Below are positions 6,211-6,267 of a DNA stretch of 6,267 bases, piece after piece; the first letter of the stretch is position 1, and every line of letters begins with the position of its first letter. Under the pieces are notes generated by a model, which was given only the letters and a program-made list of their open reading frames with translations, was not told the origin of the DNA and searched no databases. The position numbers and the translations under genes are program-made. This stretch comes from Clostridia bacterium (GTDB taxonomy: Bacteria; Bacillota; Clostridia; Oscillospirales; Acutalibacteraceae), in contig JAFOCH010000069.1 in the NCBI GenBank assembly GCA_017381395.1, positions 1 through 6,267 on the forward strand, given 5' to 3'.

Positions 6211-6267
6211 TTATTTTATGAACACCATACCCGAGAGGGGAATTTCGATTTCGGCGATTGCCGATTC
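6211..6267 (-). CDS. C-terminus of a second GH36-like glycosidase paralogue (5' part outside window)
   Basis: The - strand is open from the window edge to a TAA at 6211-6213 and encodes ESAIAEIEIPLSGMVFIK. The complete glycosidase in this window ends DSTIAEIELPLSGILFIK, identical at 13 of 18 positions with conservative changes at most others and the same distance to the stop. This marks the fragment as the last beta strands of the same C-terminal domain, so the gene is almost certainly a tandem paralogue. A terminator follows within 6 bases. Whether it keeps its catalytic residues or has another specificity cannot be seen. Confidence 0.8.
   Translation of the reverse strand, partial: ESAIAEIEIPLSGMVFIK

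Overview
The window looks like chromosomal DNA of a low-to-mid GC Gram-positive anaerobe, most likely a gut-type member of the Clostridia. This rests on near-consensus sigma-A promoters, strong purine-rich Shine-Dalgarno sites, T-rich intrinsic terminators, an IS200-type transposase tail and Clostridia-style exporter and alpha-galactosidase genes. The species cannot be told from the sequence.

Layout from left to right. Positions 1-126 (+ strand) are the last 41 codons of an IS200/IS605-type Y1 transposase (tnpA). It is followed by about 130 bases of dense hairpins (127-257), which I read as the right end of that insertion sequence. The IS end stops a few bases short of the stop codon of the next, convergent gene. 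Positions 262-3886 (- strand) hold a two-gene operon whose genes overlap by 11 bases. It encodes the two half-transporters of a heterodimeric ABC exporter of the TM287/TM288 type, and the usual asymmetry is visible: one subunit has Asp for the catalytic Glu and Gln for the switch His, and the other has LSQGQ in place of LSGGQ. A good promoter lies just upstream (3950-3978).

The 418 bases between the exporter and the next gene hold, in order, the exporter promoter with a small palindrome over its -10 box, an intrinsic terminator, and a 278-base element (4021-4298). That element has 19-base imperfect terminal inverted repeats, a 3-base TAA direct repeat at its borders and large internal hairpins. 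I read it as a MITE-like insertion. It sits exactly between the stop codon of the glycosidase gene and that gene's terminator, and removing it restores an ordinary stop-then-terminator arrangement.

Positions 4305-6023 (- strand) encode a cytoplasmic 572-residue GH36-like (melibiase family) alpha-galactosidase with its own promoter and RBS. At the right edge (6211-6267, - strand) is the C-terminus of a second protein whose last 18 residues are nearly identical to the end of this one, followed by its own terminator. The region therefore carries tandem, separately transcribed glycosidase paralogues, suggesting an alpha-galactoside utilisation locus next to an unrelated efflux operon. Nothing in the sequence identifies the exporter substrate.
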